Source: Haemophilus sp. CCUG 60358 (GTDB taxonomy: Bacteria; Pseudomonadota; Gammaproteobacteria; Enterobacterales; Pasteurellaceae). From it: a stretch of 64,000 nucleotides of DNA. The position numbers and the translations under genes were made by a program. This document shows, piece after piece, positions 34,131 to 41,112 of this stretch. The number at the start of each line of letters is the position of its first letter. Positions within the stretch are counted from its first letter, which is position 1. The notes beneath the pieces are model-generated. The model made no database searches and was not told the origin of the DNA. It saw only the letters and a program-made list of their open reading frames with translations. The stretch is taken from NCBI RefSeq assembly GCF_001679485.1, contig NZ_LZOZ01000009.1, positions 1-64,000 of the forward strand, read 5' to 3'.

Positions 34131-34880
34131 TTGGATAAGAGAATGGATAAAATCATATTTATCAGAGAAAGAATGGAAATGGGGATAACCCATCCCTTTA
34201 TTTGTCAAACAGATAAAGGAAATTGGTTTATCATAAAAACATTGTCTATGATGCCAATCAGTCAATTATTAGCGGAAGTCATAGGTTCAACACTGGCTCA
34301 TGAAATAGGGCTCCCCTGTCCAAGTATTGATTTTGTTGAAATAACACCTGAATCAACCCAATACGTTTCCTCAGAGTGGCGGCAGGGCTTGCCTAACGGG
34401 ATAGCATTCGCATCATCCTTTGTGGTAAATGCCAAAATTGCTAAAACCGTTCAAGTTAAAAATTCTACATTTTTATCGGAACCGGAACAAAAATTGCTCT
34501 ATATGTTTGATCGTTGGATTTTAAATTCTGACAGAACCGCATCACAAGTCGGCACAGGAAATATTAATCTGCTTTTTGACGAACAACAGCAAAAAATTTT
34601 AGTGATAGATCATAATCTTGCCTTTGACGAAGGAGCTGATTTTTCTGAACATATCTTTTCACCACAAAACAGAGACTGGCGACTTGACTGGGTGGATAAA
34701 CAAACTTTTACGGACAAAGCCGTTGACATACTCAAAAATTTTGACGATATTTATCAGTCCATTCCTGATGATTGGTTTGTGGGAGATGAGGTATTTCACA
34801 AAATCGATCAACAAATCAACCGAATAAAAGAACTTTTAAACCGAATAACACAAGAAAATTACTGGGACAACATAGAATGA
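34131..34880 (+). CDS. HipA-like kinase family protein (HipA_2)
   Basis: 249 residues; TTG 34131 has GAGGA 7 nt upstream, ATG 34143 is the alternative. Kinase-like residues are visible: Lys36 in NWFIIKTL, Glu49, the catalytic-loop-like NSDRTASQVGTGNINLLF (Asp134, Asn144/146) and metal-binding Asp160 in ILVIDHNLAFD. HipA kinases phosphorylate tRNA synthetases; the substrate here is unknown. It has no N-terminal HipA subdomain and no HipB partner; instead it overlaps a DUF3037 gene by 4 bp. Located after the repressor, it should be expressed in the lysogen. Confidence 0.82.
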   Translation: MDKRMDKIIFIRERMEMGITHPFICQTDKGNWFIIKTLSMMPISQLLAEVIGSTLAHEIGLPCPSIDFVEITPESTQYVSSEWRQGLPNGIAFASSFVVNAKIAKTVQVKNSTFLSEPEQKLLYMFDRWILNSDRTASQVGTGNINLLFDEQQQKILVIDHNLAFDEGADFSEHIFSPQNRDWRLDWVDKQTFTDKAVDILKNFDDIYQSIPDDWFVGDEVFHKIDQQINRIKELLNRITQENYWDNIE

Positions 34881-35692
34881 AACAACCTATTTTATACAGC
34901 TTCGTGCGGTATCGTCCGTACTTTGAAACAGGCGAATTCGTCAATGTTGGCTTATTGATGTGCGAGCCTGAAAAGAAAAAACTCACTTATCAACTTGTAC
35001 CTAAAAATAACAAGCGTGTGAATGATTTTTTCTATAAAAGCAAAATGTTTGAAACTGTCCGCGAGACTATTAATGATGAATTACAATATATCGTTAGTCA
35101 GCCATTTAACGGAAGTGCGCAGGATATGGCAACCTTCTTTCACCATTACATTGATGTGAAAGAAGGTATTGTTCAATATAGCAATGCAGCGGTAGGCATG
35201 GTGGATGATCCGCAAGGTTATTTTAACAAGCTATATACGCAATTCATCCAAAATGCTGGAGTAAAACCAGAAAACCAAGAACAAGCGATTTTGAAACATT
35301 ACAAAACCTTGTTTAGACAAGAAAACGACAGTGTTCTTGCACAATACAAACAATATATGGTGAATGGTGATTTTGCTAAATTTGCCCTTCCTTTGGCATT
35401 GAAAAACCAACAAGATAAACATATTTTAAAAGCGGTAAAACCTCTTGCATTCGATCAGGTTGAAAGCCCGAGCATGATTGAACATTGTGACAGCTGGGTA
35501 GCGAAAATTAATCGCGCAGAGCAAGAAGGATTTATTAAAAGAGAGAATATTTTATTTGCTCTTGATACACCAAACACAGCGCATAAAGCTAATATCCTCG
35601 ATACAATTAAGCGAACATTTGATCACTTTAAGTTACAACACATTAGCTGGAATGAAGATAAACAAATTATTAATTTCGCTAAAGCCATTTAA
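34877..35692 (+). CDS. DUF3037 protein paired with the HipA-like kinase
   Basis: 271 residues starting MKQPILYSFVRYRPYFETGEFVNVGLLMCEP, the DUF3037 signature. No catalytic motif is evident. ATGA overlap with the kinase gene implies coupled translation and a stoichiometric partner. DUF3037 genes commonly neighbour HipA_2 genes; whether it acts as antitoxin, substrate or sensor is unknown. Ends before a strong terminator. Confidence 0.8.
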   Translation: MKQPILYSFVRYRPYFETGEFVNVGLLMCEPEKKKLTYQLVPKNNKRVNDFFYKSKMFETVRETINDELQYIVSQPFNGSAQDMATFFHHYIDVKEGIVQYSNAAVGMVDDPQGYFNKLYTQFIQNAGVKPENQEQAILKHYKTLFRQENDSVLAQYKQYMVNGDFAKFALPLALKNQQDKHILKAVKPLAFDQVESPSMIEHCDSWVAKINRAEQEGFIKRENILFALDTPNTAHKANILDTIKRTFDHFKLQHISWNEDKQIINFAKAI

Positions 35693-35766
35693 CCGTTAAA
35701 CCACGCACTGACGCGGGTTCATCCGATGTTACCGACATCAATGTCGGAGACATACCAACCACAATA

Positions 35767-35790
35767 AACCGCCTAACTGGCGGTTTTTTA
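35767..35790 (+). terminator. terminator of the lysogenic operon
   Basis: AACCGCC, 5-nt loop, GGCGGTT, then TTTTT. It closes the repressor-kinase-DUF3037 transcript and ends one base before the stop of the convergent 55-residue gene. Confidence 0.85.
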
Positions 35791-35958
35791 TTAACATTTA
35801 AACTCCGCAATAAACTCCTCTAGCACAATCCTCTCCTGCTCATTAGCGCGCACAATCCTCAACTCTTCATCTACGCGCGACACTATCTCATCAATCCCTA
35901 AGCTATTAATCCCTTCGCAATTCAGAGAGATTAGCCATTTTTTAAACTCTTTTTTCAT
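35791..35958 (-). CDS. 55-residue acidic helical protein
   Basis: MKKEFKKWLISLNCEGINSL..., with GGAGG 8 nt before ATG 35958. Mostly helical and charged (EELRIVRANEQERIVLEEF). It is convergent with the lysogenic operon and divergent from the 36.2-kb early promoter. No family recognised; the strong ribosome site makes it credible. Confidence 0.6.
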   Translation of the reverse strand: MKKEFKKWLISLNCEGINSLGIDEIVSRVDEELRIVRANEQERIVLEEFIAEFKC

Positions 35959-36156
35959 AATTCGCCCTCCTTATCGGCAGGGGCATAATAAACCAACCTC
36001 AATTTAAACCAACTATCGCTACCAAAATTTGCGATCAGCATCGCAAAAATCTTAAAAACACACCACAAAACACAAACTTTACTTCGCAACAGATTAAAAA
36101 ATAAGCAATTAAACGATATTTCAAAAAATTTATTTCTTTAGAAATCAACCCAATAT

Positions 36157-36222
36157 GAACAAAAAGTACATTTTATTAAAAATATGTACTTTTTGTTCTT
36201 GACTATAATGAACTATAAGTAC
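36157..36222. promoter_or_regulatory. second repressor operator cluster (oL-like)
   Basis: GAACAAAAAGTAC at 36157-36169 and inverted at 36186-36198, together a 15-bp perfect inverted repeat, plus GAACTATAAGTAC at 36210-36222 inside the promoter spacer. Extended similarity (AGTACATAATNAT) to the site at 33334 supports binding by the same repressor. Confidence 0.8.
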
Positions 36223-36227
36223 ATAAT
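36199..36227 (+). promoter_or_regulatory. rightward early promoter (pL-like)
   Basis: TTGACT, 17-bp spacer, CATAAT. One operator lies between -35 and -10. It would drive the structured leader and the recombination and integration genes to 47.6 kb. Confidence 0.8.
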
Positions 36228-36267
36228 GATCCCATCAAAACGAGATACACATAAACAAATATCTCGA

Positions 36268-36280
36268 TGCTCTTTAACAA
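36268..36280 (+). promoter_or_regulatory. boxA-like nut element
   Basis: TGCTCTTTAACAA matches the boxA of enterobacterial and Haemophilus rRNA leaders. It lies about 35 nt after the expected transcription start and follows a 7-bp hairpin. Nus factors binding here could let polymerase pass the terminator at 37232. Confidence 0.7.
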
Positions 36281-36683
36281 TACGATTAAAAACACATCGA
36301 CCAACACTTAAGCGCAGTTAATACGGCAGTGAGAATGACAAATCTCACCGATTAATTAGCGATAAGTAGTTAGGAGTAAGTGACTTATGGTCTTGTTGTG
36401 ATAACACGCCAATCCAGATGGATCGCAAATAGCGATGAATGGATGGGGAAAACTTACATTGCGGTGTGAATGCTTACGGAAATGCAAACAAAGCCAATGG
36501 GTGGGAATAGCTAAACGTAAGCAACCGAACAGAGTCTTTTATTGCAATGTTAGACAAGCCGATGACTCGTAGTGAGACTGACAGTAATGCTCTTCCAAGA
36601 GGAAGGCTAACAAGGCGGCATGAAACAAACTATGCACGTCAACGTGACGTAAGAAACGTGACATACCGGAGAGACGGTAAACT

Positions 36684-36761
36684 GCCGCGGTAGCTTAATA
36701 GGTAAAAGCGACCGGCTCATAACCGGAGGATAGTTGAGTTCGAATCTCTCCCGCGGCACCA
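36684..36761 (+). tRNA. tRNA-like gene with CAT anticodon, imperfect T-arm
   Basis: The 7-bp acceptor (GCCGCGG/CCGCGGC), D-stem GCTT/AAGC, anticodon loop CTCATAA and encoded ACCA end are clear. The T-stem TTGAG/CTCTC has only three pairs and the anticodon stem starts with an A-A mismatch. CAT can mean Met or, if lysidinylated, Ile (AUA). It may be a functional phage tRNA, a decaying one, or a tRNA mimic within the leader. Confidence 0.75.
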
Positions 36762-36869
36762 CTTTAAAGCACATTTGAAGTACAGAGACACAGAGGCTTG
36801 TGAAACCTCTGCGAATGATAGAGAGAAGTGTGCTTTGAAATGGCAAACATAAAACAAATGAGGTTAAAA

Positions 36870-36932
36870 ATGGAATATGTAACGATTTCCAAATCTGAAT
36901 ATGATTTCTTAGTTACCTACCGACCAAGCTAA
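36870..36932 (+). pseudogene. 20-codon ORF, probable truncated start of a phage gene
   Basis: ATG with GAGG about 8 nt upstream, coding MEYVTISKSEYDFLVTYRPS. The first 14 residues resemble the start of common phage proteins of the 'YVTIxKxEYxxL' type, so it may be a gene fragment. It could also be a leader peptide. Confidence 0.35.
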
Positions 36933-37231
36933 ACCGGGTCAAAACTGTATCAGCTCAGGCGGTCACGGTAATTAATAAATATTCTGGCGGGTCCACTTTC
37001 CCGAAGTTTCGTCTGAAAAAGTGGTGCGTTACCGTGGCTGGTAATTAAGACATGAAATACCGAGTGGGATTAATACGACGTTTCCCAAACTATGTAGGGT
37101 TCGGTGCGGACGCTGTCGCCAAGCAGCCAAGCGCCGACGTGAACACTGCGTGAACGTGTTACGCAAAGCCTGTGAGCGGGGACAAAAAATCAGGCACTAT
37201 CGATTTCATAACTTGGTTCCTTTGGTTATTT

Positions 37232-37257
37232 GCCCTCCGTAAAACGAGGGCTTTTTT
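37232..37257 (+). terminator. terminator at the end of the early leader
   Basis: GCCCTC, 8-nt loop, GAGGGC, TTTTTT. Downstream early genes require read-through, presumably aided by the boxA region, or use their own promoters (37732, 44882). Confidence 0.82.
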
Positions 37258-37278
37258 AACTCCCTTAAGGAGGGCGTA

Positions 37279-37470
37279 ATGAAACTCAAAGAATGCTTAA
37301 TCTTTTTGCTTGCGATCAACCTTAACCCGCTCGGATTGTGGCTCAACGCTTCCACGTTTGAAAAATTTTTCGAGCAAAAGAGCTGCAACATCCAACAAGA
37401 TGAAGAACATTTGCCAAAAGCTAGTTGCGGCAACCAAGTAGAAAAGGTAAACCAGAGCATAATCAGGTAA
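37279..37470 (+). CDS. possible 63-residue ORF with strong ribosome site, antisense to a membrane gene
   Basis: AAGGAGG lies 6 nt before the ATG. The product begins MKLKECLIFLLAINLNPLGLW, resembling a signal or anchor, then becomes polar. It is entirely opposite the 3' half of the minus-strand gene 37297-37629; probably only one of the two is a true protein gene. Confidence 0.3.
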   Translation: MKLKECLIFLLAINLNPLGLWLNASTFEKFFEQKSCNIQQDEEHLPKASCGNQVEKVNQSIIR

Positions 37471-37629
37471 AGCAGGTAGTGGTCTTGCCATTAGCTCAAT
37501 CTGAATATGAACAGGAATAAGCAACCAACAAAGAATAAACGACAAAAACCACGTTGTAATACGCATAATCACCTCATCAAAATGAGATTTGAGGATGGAA
37601 AAGATGGAAGTAATTAACGCTTCCCACAT
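37297..37629 (-). CDS. two-segment membrane protein in the early region
   Basis: 110 residues from ATG 37629 (AGGA 7 nt upstream). Hydrophobic segments at about residues 23-42 and 57-85, basic C-terminus (SERVKVDRKQKD). It runs opposite to the early transcript and its leader contains the twin hairpins at 37642-37700. The layout is reminiscent of superinfection exclusion proteins, but no family is recognised. Confidence 0.55.
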   Translation of the reverse strand: MWEALITSIFSILKSHFDEVIMRITTWFLSFILCWLLIPVHIQIELMARPLPALPDYALVYLFYLVAATSFWQMFFILLDVAALLLEKFFKRGSVEPQSERVKVDRKQKD

Positions 37630-37641
37630 AATAAATTCCTG

Positions 37642-37700
37642 TAATTGTTGAAGTAAGACGCAACAATTATATTCCTTGTTTGAAGTAAGGCGCAACAAGG
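37642..37700. repeat. twin hairpins with the same 10-base loop and different stems
   Basis: First: TAATTGTTG, loop AAGTAAGACG, CAACAATTA (37642-37669). Second: CCTTGTT(T)G, loop AAGTAAGGCG, CAACAAGG (37674-37700). Stems differ in sequence but keep pairing while the loop is conserved, suggesting a structured RNA or protein-binding element. Confidence 0.65.
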
Positions 37701-37731
37701 CGAGTTTTTCGGTTCTCGTTAAAAAACCGTA

Positions 37732-37760
37732 TTGACACCCACCGCCCAATCATTTAGGAT
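37732..37760 (+). promoter_or_regulatory. promoter of C4-type RNA 1 and AntA-type antirepressor
   Basis: TTGACA, 17-bp spacer, TAGGAT; perfect -35. Drives the short RNA that ends at 37842 and, by read-through, the antirepressor. Confidence 0.8.
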
Positions 37761-37766
37761 ATTCTC

Positions 37767-37842
37767 ACTTTCAACAGAAAGTCGGGAATTGGCGTTCCTG
37801 AATGAGTGGTGCGGAATCTGGTCGCACAATGCGACTTTTTTT
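37767..37842 (+). ncRNA. C4-type antisense RNA 1
   Basis: About 75 nt: hairpins CTTTC/GAAAG and CGGGAA/TTCCTG, then terminator GTCGCA/TGCGAC with seven T. ATTGGCGT (37788-37795) and TGAGTGGTG (37803-37811) are complementary, in correct antiparallel order, to ACGCCAAT (37971-37978) and CACCGCTCA (37957-37965) in the downstream leader. Same design as P1 C4. Confidence 0.75.
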
Positions 37843-37866
37843 ATATCCGTAAAACAGCAAATCAAC

Positions 37867-37890
37867 CTTTTTTCCAAATTTGGAAAAAAG
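37867..37890. repeat. 24-bp perfect palindrome
   Basis: CTTTTTTCCAAA followed by its exact reverse complement, in the antirepressor leader between the C4-type terminator and the C4 target. It could be a protein site or a hairpin. Confidence 0.6.
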
Positions 37891-37956
37891 TCCCAATGAT
37901 GAGCTGATTGAGAGATCGAAAGATCGCCGTCAATAGTAGCTATCACACGCATAGCT

Positions 37957-37978
37957 CACCGCTCAACGGTACGCCAAT
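37957..37978 (+). promoter_or_regulatory. C4 RNA 1 target in the antirepressor leader
   Basis: CACCGCTCA and ACGCCAAT, six bases apart, complement the short RNA. A second ATTGGCGT at about 38002-38009 within a CATCAC/GTGATG hairpin can also pair with this target, allowing alternative folds upstream of the ribosome site. Confidence 0.7.
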
Positions 37979-38053
37979 CTTGATCAGTTCATCACCAGTA
38001 ATTGGCGTTGCTTGTGATGAGTTTTAAAAAACTTAATTATGAGAGCGGTCAAA

Positions 38054-38704
38054 ATGACAAATTTAAATTTAATCCCTGTTTTCAATGGTTCAATCCAAAA
38101 TCAACCTGTTCAACTGTGCAACGCACGCGATCTTCATTCATTCTTAGAAGTAGGAAAAGTATTCGGAGCTTGGATTCAAGACCGCATCAATGAATATGGA
38201 TTCATTCAAGATGAAGACTACTTCGTCATCACCGAACGCACCAACGGACGCCCACGCAAGGAATATCACATCACCCTCGATATGGGCAAAGAACTCGGCA
38301 TGGTAGAAAGAAACGAACGAGGCAGACAAATCCGCCAATACTTCATCCGTTGCGAAAGAACATTAAAAGCCTTGCAACAACCGCAACAGCTCGCCTTGCC
38401 AGAACCTGAGAAATTCACGTTTGAATTTACCGAGTATGAACTTCAACAGCTTGCTTGGTTATGGTTCGCTTTCAAACGTGGCATAGGCACTTTCCAACAT
38501 ATTGAGAGAGCCTTTAACGTTTTAGGCTCAAACATGAGCTCACAAATATACGGACAGGCTTACGAATATTTAAGCGTGCTACGCTCTACCAATCAAATCT
38601 TAAACCGCATCACAAGTGATTTTGACATCGACCAGATGACAAATTGGCGTGTACTGCAACACTTGCGAGACTTTAATCAAAAAGCAGTCAAAATCGACTT
38701 CTAA
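38054..38704 (+). CDS. AntA/AntB-type antirepressor with P22AR C-terminal domain
   Basis: 216 residues from ATG 38054 (GAGAG upstream; ATG 38039 possible). Residues 15-105 are an AntA/AntB domain ([57 protein letters not shown]). Residues 120-216 equal the C-terminus of the P22-type protein at 5774-6661 almost completely. Under C4-type RNA control. Expected to counter a phage repressor. Confidence 0.87.
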   Translation: MTNLNLIPVFNGSIQNQPVQLCNARDLHSFLEVGKVFGAWIQDRINEYGFIQDEDYFVITERTNGRPRKEYHITLDMGKELGMVERNERGRQIRQYFIRCERTLKALQQPQQLALPEPEKFTFEFTEYELQQLAWLWFAFKRGIGTFQHIERAFNVLGSNMSSQIYGQAYEYLSVLRSTNQILNRITSDFDIDQMTNWRVLQHLRDFNQKAVKIDF

Positions 38705-38713
38705 AAACAACGG

Positions 38714-38755
38714 AAAATCCGACCGCACTTTTGAAAAATCGTGTGGCGGATTTTT
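38714..38755 (+). terminator. terminator/repeat after the antirepressor, containing a USS
   Basis: AAAATCCGaCCGCAC, loop, GTGTGGCGGATTTT. The same sequence of about 39 bp recurs at 45808-45846 after the BRO-type antirepressor, and its left part also follows the 5774 gene. Confidence 0.6.
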
Positions 38756-38795
38756 ACACCCTAAATTCACCAAATTGACGAAAAAGGAAACAAAA

Positions 38796-39062
38796 ATGCA
38801 AAAATTTACTGATGTATTCGCAGAAATCACACGACCTTTAGCAAAGATTGCCTGTGCGATGTTTATCGCCTTTTTGATTGGCGGAATCTCCTATTGTTTT
38901 GCAAGCGAGCCAACCGCACTCGAACGAGAAAAAGCAAGAGTGCAATGGATTGCTGAAAACGGTCAATACCAACCAAATCTAACCGAGCCTGCTAAAGAAG
39001 AGTCCCTAGCTTATACAGAACAAAAACAAGCAGAAATTAACCGCACTTTAGATGGGAAATAA
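38796..39062 (+). CDS. small single-pass membrane protein
   Basis: 88 residues from ATG 38796 (AGGA 8 nt upstream). Residues about 18-38 (ACAMFIAFLIGGISYCF) span the membrane; the remainder is charged. TAATG overlap with the ANR gene. Position downstream of the antirepressor parallels the secreted mini-peptide at 45880. Unknown function. Confidence 0.65.
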   Translation: MQKFTDVFAEITRPLAKIACAMFIAFLIGGISYCFASEPTALEREKARVQWIAENGQYQPNLTEPAKEESLAYTEQKQAEINRTLDGK

Positions 39063-39256
39063 TGAAACTGACTTACAAAACCTACGCAGAATCAGCAGTA
39101 AAAGCAGAAAAGAAAGGTAATTACCTTGAGGCTGCAAAGAATTGGGCGGATGCAAAACGTAATACAGCAGTCAAAAAGAATATTGAGTATTGCCAACATC
39201 GCATTGATTTTTGCCGAAAACATCACTCTCGATTGAAATCAATGGGACTGGAGTAA
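39062..39256 (+). CDS. ANR-family regulator
   Basis: 64 residues. TYAESAVKAEKKGNYLEAAKNWADAKRNTAVKKNIEYCQHRIDFC is the ANR pattern (paired helices with YxeAAxxWxxA). ANR proteins antagonise AraC-type regulators in enteric bacteria and are frequent in Pasteurellaceae phages. Coupled to the upstream gene. Confidence 0.82.
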   Translation: MKLTYKTYAESAVKAEKKGNYLEAAKNWADAKRNTAVKKNIEYCQHRIDFCRKHHSRLKSMGLE

Positions 39257-39260
39257 AGCA

Positions 39261-39554
39261 ATGAAACCTTACGCTAATCACTACTCTCAACTTGATGCAG
39301 CTAACCAACGTGAAGTTGATTGGCAAGCAGGCTATGAAATCGCCTTAGATGAAGTCGCCACGGAAATCGACAACGATTTAAAACAAGGCGACCAAACGCA
39401 TTATCACGAACTCACGGAACTGTTGTGCGATAACGACAATTTCTGGCTTGCCATTGGCAGTGGTGCAAGTTATGAGCCTTATAGACAAGAGGCGATTAAG
39501 AAAATCGCAGAGCGTGAATTAAACGACAGAATGAATGATTATGACCCGGATTAA
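39261..39554 (+). CDS. hypothetical acidic phage protein
   Basis: 97 residues, acidic and helical (YEIALDEVATEIDNDLKQGD, TELLCDNDNFWLAIG). Lies just before recT in the early operon. No named family recognised; possibly an inhibitor or accessory of recombination. Confidence 0.65.
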   Translation: MKPYANHYSQLDAANQREVDWQAGYEIALDEVATEIDNDLKQGDQTHYHELTELLCDNDNFWLAIGSGASYEPYRQEAIKKIAERELNDRMNDYDPD

Positions 39555-39566
39555 TGGAGGGGCGAG

Positions 39567-40487
39567 ATGACAAACCAAGTCCAAAATCAACAAAATAAAC
39601 AGCCACCTGCGCTTAAAACATTTTTTGAAAGTGCGAATGTTCAAAATAAGATTAAAGAGCTTGTCGGAAAAAATGCGGCCACCTTTGCGACAAGCGTAAT
39701 GCAAATCGCAAACAGTAACTCAATGCTTAAGACAGCAGACCCAATGAGCATTTTTAACGCTGCCTGTATGGCGGCAACGCTTAACCTACCACTTCAAAAC
39801 GGGCTAGGTTTTGCCTATATCGTGCCCTTTAAGAATAACAAAGAGCGAAAAGTAGAGGCTCAATTCCAAATTGGATATAAGGGGTTTATTCAGCTTGCTC
39901 AACGCTCTGGGCAATTTAAAAGACTGGTGGCTTTGCCAGTATATAAAAAACAACTGCTCAAAAAAGACTTTATAAACGGATTTGAGTTTGATTGGGAGCA
40001 AGAGCCTGAAAAAGACGAAAATCCAATCGGATATTACGCTTATTTCCTTTTGGCGAATAACTTCTCTGCCGAGCTTTATATGAGCCACGATGACATCGTT
40101 AAACACGCTCAACGTTACAGTCAGACATTTAAGAAAGGCTTTGGCGTATGGCATGACAATTTTGAGGCGATGGCATTAAAAACCGTAACTAAGTTACTAC
40201 TATCAAAACAAGCTCCATTATCGGTTGAGATGCAACAAGCAGTATTAGCCGACCAAGCCGTTGTGAAAGATGTGGAAAATCAAGAGTTCAACTACACCGA
40301 CAATATTCAAAATGCCGAATTTGTAGCAGTTGTAGATGATGAAACGTTTAACAACTGCAAGCAAAGCATTATCAACGGTGAAACTACTCTACAAGACTTG
40401 TGCGATAGTGGTGCTTATGAGTTTAGTCAAGAGCAGATTGCGGAATTAGAGGCGGTTGAGAATGGAAATGTACAAACTGAAGGCTAG
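39567..40487 (+). CDS. recT: RecT single-strand annealing protein
   Basis: 306 residues. CMAATLNLPLQNGLGFAYIVPFKNNK, EAQFQIGYKGFIQLAQRSGQFK and KGFGVWHDNFEAMALKTVTK are RecT signatures. It anneals complementary single strands in phage recombination, working with the exonuclease whose gene overlaps its end and with SSB. Confidence 0.95.
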   Translation: MTNQVQNQQNKQPPALKTFFESANVQNKIKELVGKNAATFATSVMQIANSNSMLKTADPMSIFNAACMAATLNLPLQNGLGFAYIVPFKNNKERKVEAQFQIGYKGFIQLAQRSGQFKRLVALPVYKKQLLKKDFINGFEFDWEQEPEKDENPIGYYAYFLLANNFSAELYMSHDDIVKHAQRYSQTFKKGFGVWHDNFEAMALKTVTKLLLSKQAPLSVEMQQAVLADQAVVKDVENQEFNYTDNIQNAEFVAVVDDETFNNCKQSIINGETTLQDLCDSGAYEFSQEQIAELEAVENGNVQTEG

Positions 40488-41112
40488 ATGCTCTGGGCTT
40501 GCTGATTTAATGGTTAAACCGAAAAGCGGTGGCGGTATATCTGCCACAGCTAAAAGTGCGGTAAGAAAGATAGTTAAATATGACCTATTTGGCTATCAAG
40601 ATTTTGAGGGTAACAAGTATACCGAAAAAGGCATTGCACTTGAAGAACAGGCTATTAAATTAAGCGGTCGCAAGCGTGGGTTGGCGTTAAAGAAAAATGA
40701 AGAAAGACGGGAAAACGATTGGATTACTGGTGAATGTGATATTTACGTTCCGACCAGAAAGCTGATCATTGATACAAAATGCTCGTGGGATATTGGCTCG
40801 CACCCTTTCTTTACAGACGAGGCGGAAGAAAAAGCTAAGAAATCCGGTTATACAATCCAAATGCAAGGTTATATGTGGCTATGGGATTGTGAAGAGGCTC
40901 AAATTGACTTTGTCCTCCTCCCCACTCCTTATGACCAATTATCAAGCTATGACGACCCGACACGGTACATTGATTTAGTGGAGCAAATACCACAATCAAA
41001 ACGCATTACAACTGTTACGGTTAAGCGTGATGACAAAATCATCGAAGAAATCAAAGAGCGAGTTAATGCAGCTCAAGAATATTATCAACAACTCATACAG
41101 GAGATGAGCTAA
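40462..41112 (+). CDS. YqaJ/lambda-exonuclease-type recombinase
   Basis: 216 residues from ATG 40462 (GAGG upstream). The catalytic core [35 protein letters not shown] carries the E, D and D-x-K residues of the PD-(D/E)XK exonucleases. It overlaps recT and ssb. It resects double-stranded ends for RecT. Confidence 0.9.
   Translation: MEMYKLKARCSGLADLMVKPKSGGGISATAKSAVRKIVKYDLFGYQDFEGNKYTEKGIALEEQAIKLSGRKRGLALKKNEERRENDWITGECDIYVPTRKLIIDTKCSWDIGSHPFFTDEAEEKAKKSGYTIQMQGYMWLWDCEEAQIDFVLLPTPYDQLSSYDDPTRYIDLVEQIPQSKRITTVTVKRDDKIIEEIKERVNAAQEYYQQLIQEMS

Larger units (their letters stand above)
36228..37231 (+). ncRNA. long structured early leader without long ORFs
   Basis: About 1 kb between promoter and terminator with no convincing gene except a tRNA-like sequence and a 20-codon ORF. 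Hairpins visible include CGAGATA/TATCTCG (36241-36266), GTGAGA/TCTCAC (about 36330-36350), CTTCC/GGAAG (about 36595), ACGTCA/TGACGT (about 36640), TACCG/CGGTA (about 36665) and CAGAGG/CCTCTG (about 36790). CACGGTAA (about 36965) pairs with TTACCGTG (about 37030). Possible nut/put-like antitermination RNA or stable RNA precursor. Confidence 0.5.

Noticed and set aside
33800..34156. 118-codon ORF opposite the repressor
   Set aside because: Shadow of the S24 repressor; no ribosome site.
36607..36846. 79-codon minus-strand ORF
   Set aside because: It runs antisense through the tRNA-like gene and leader hairpins, with no ribosome site or family resemblance.
37949..38030. Short peptide (icd-like) ORF between the C4 target and the antirepressor
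   Set aside because: P1 has icd here, but no start with a ribosome site and stable frame could be identified.
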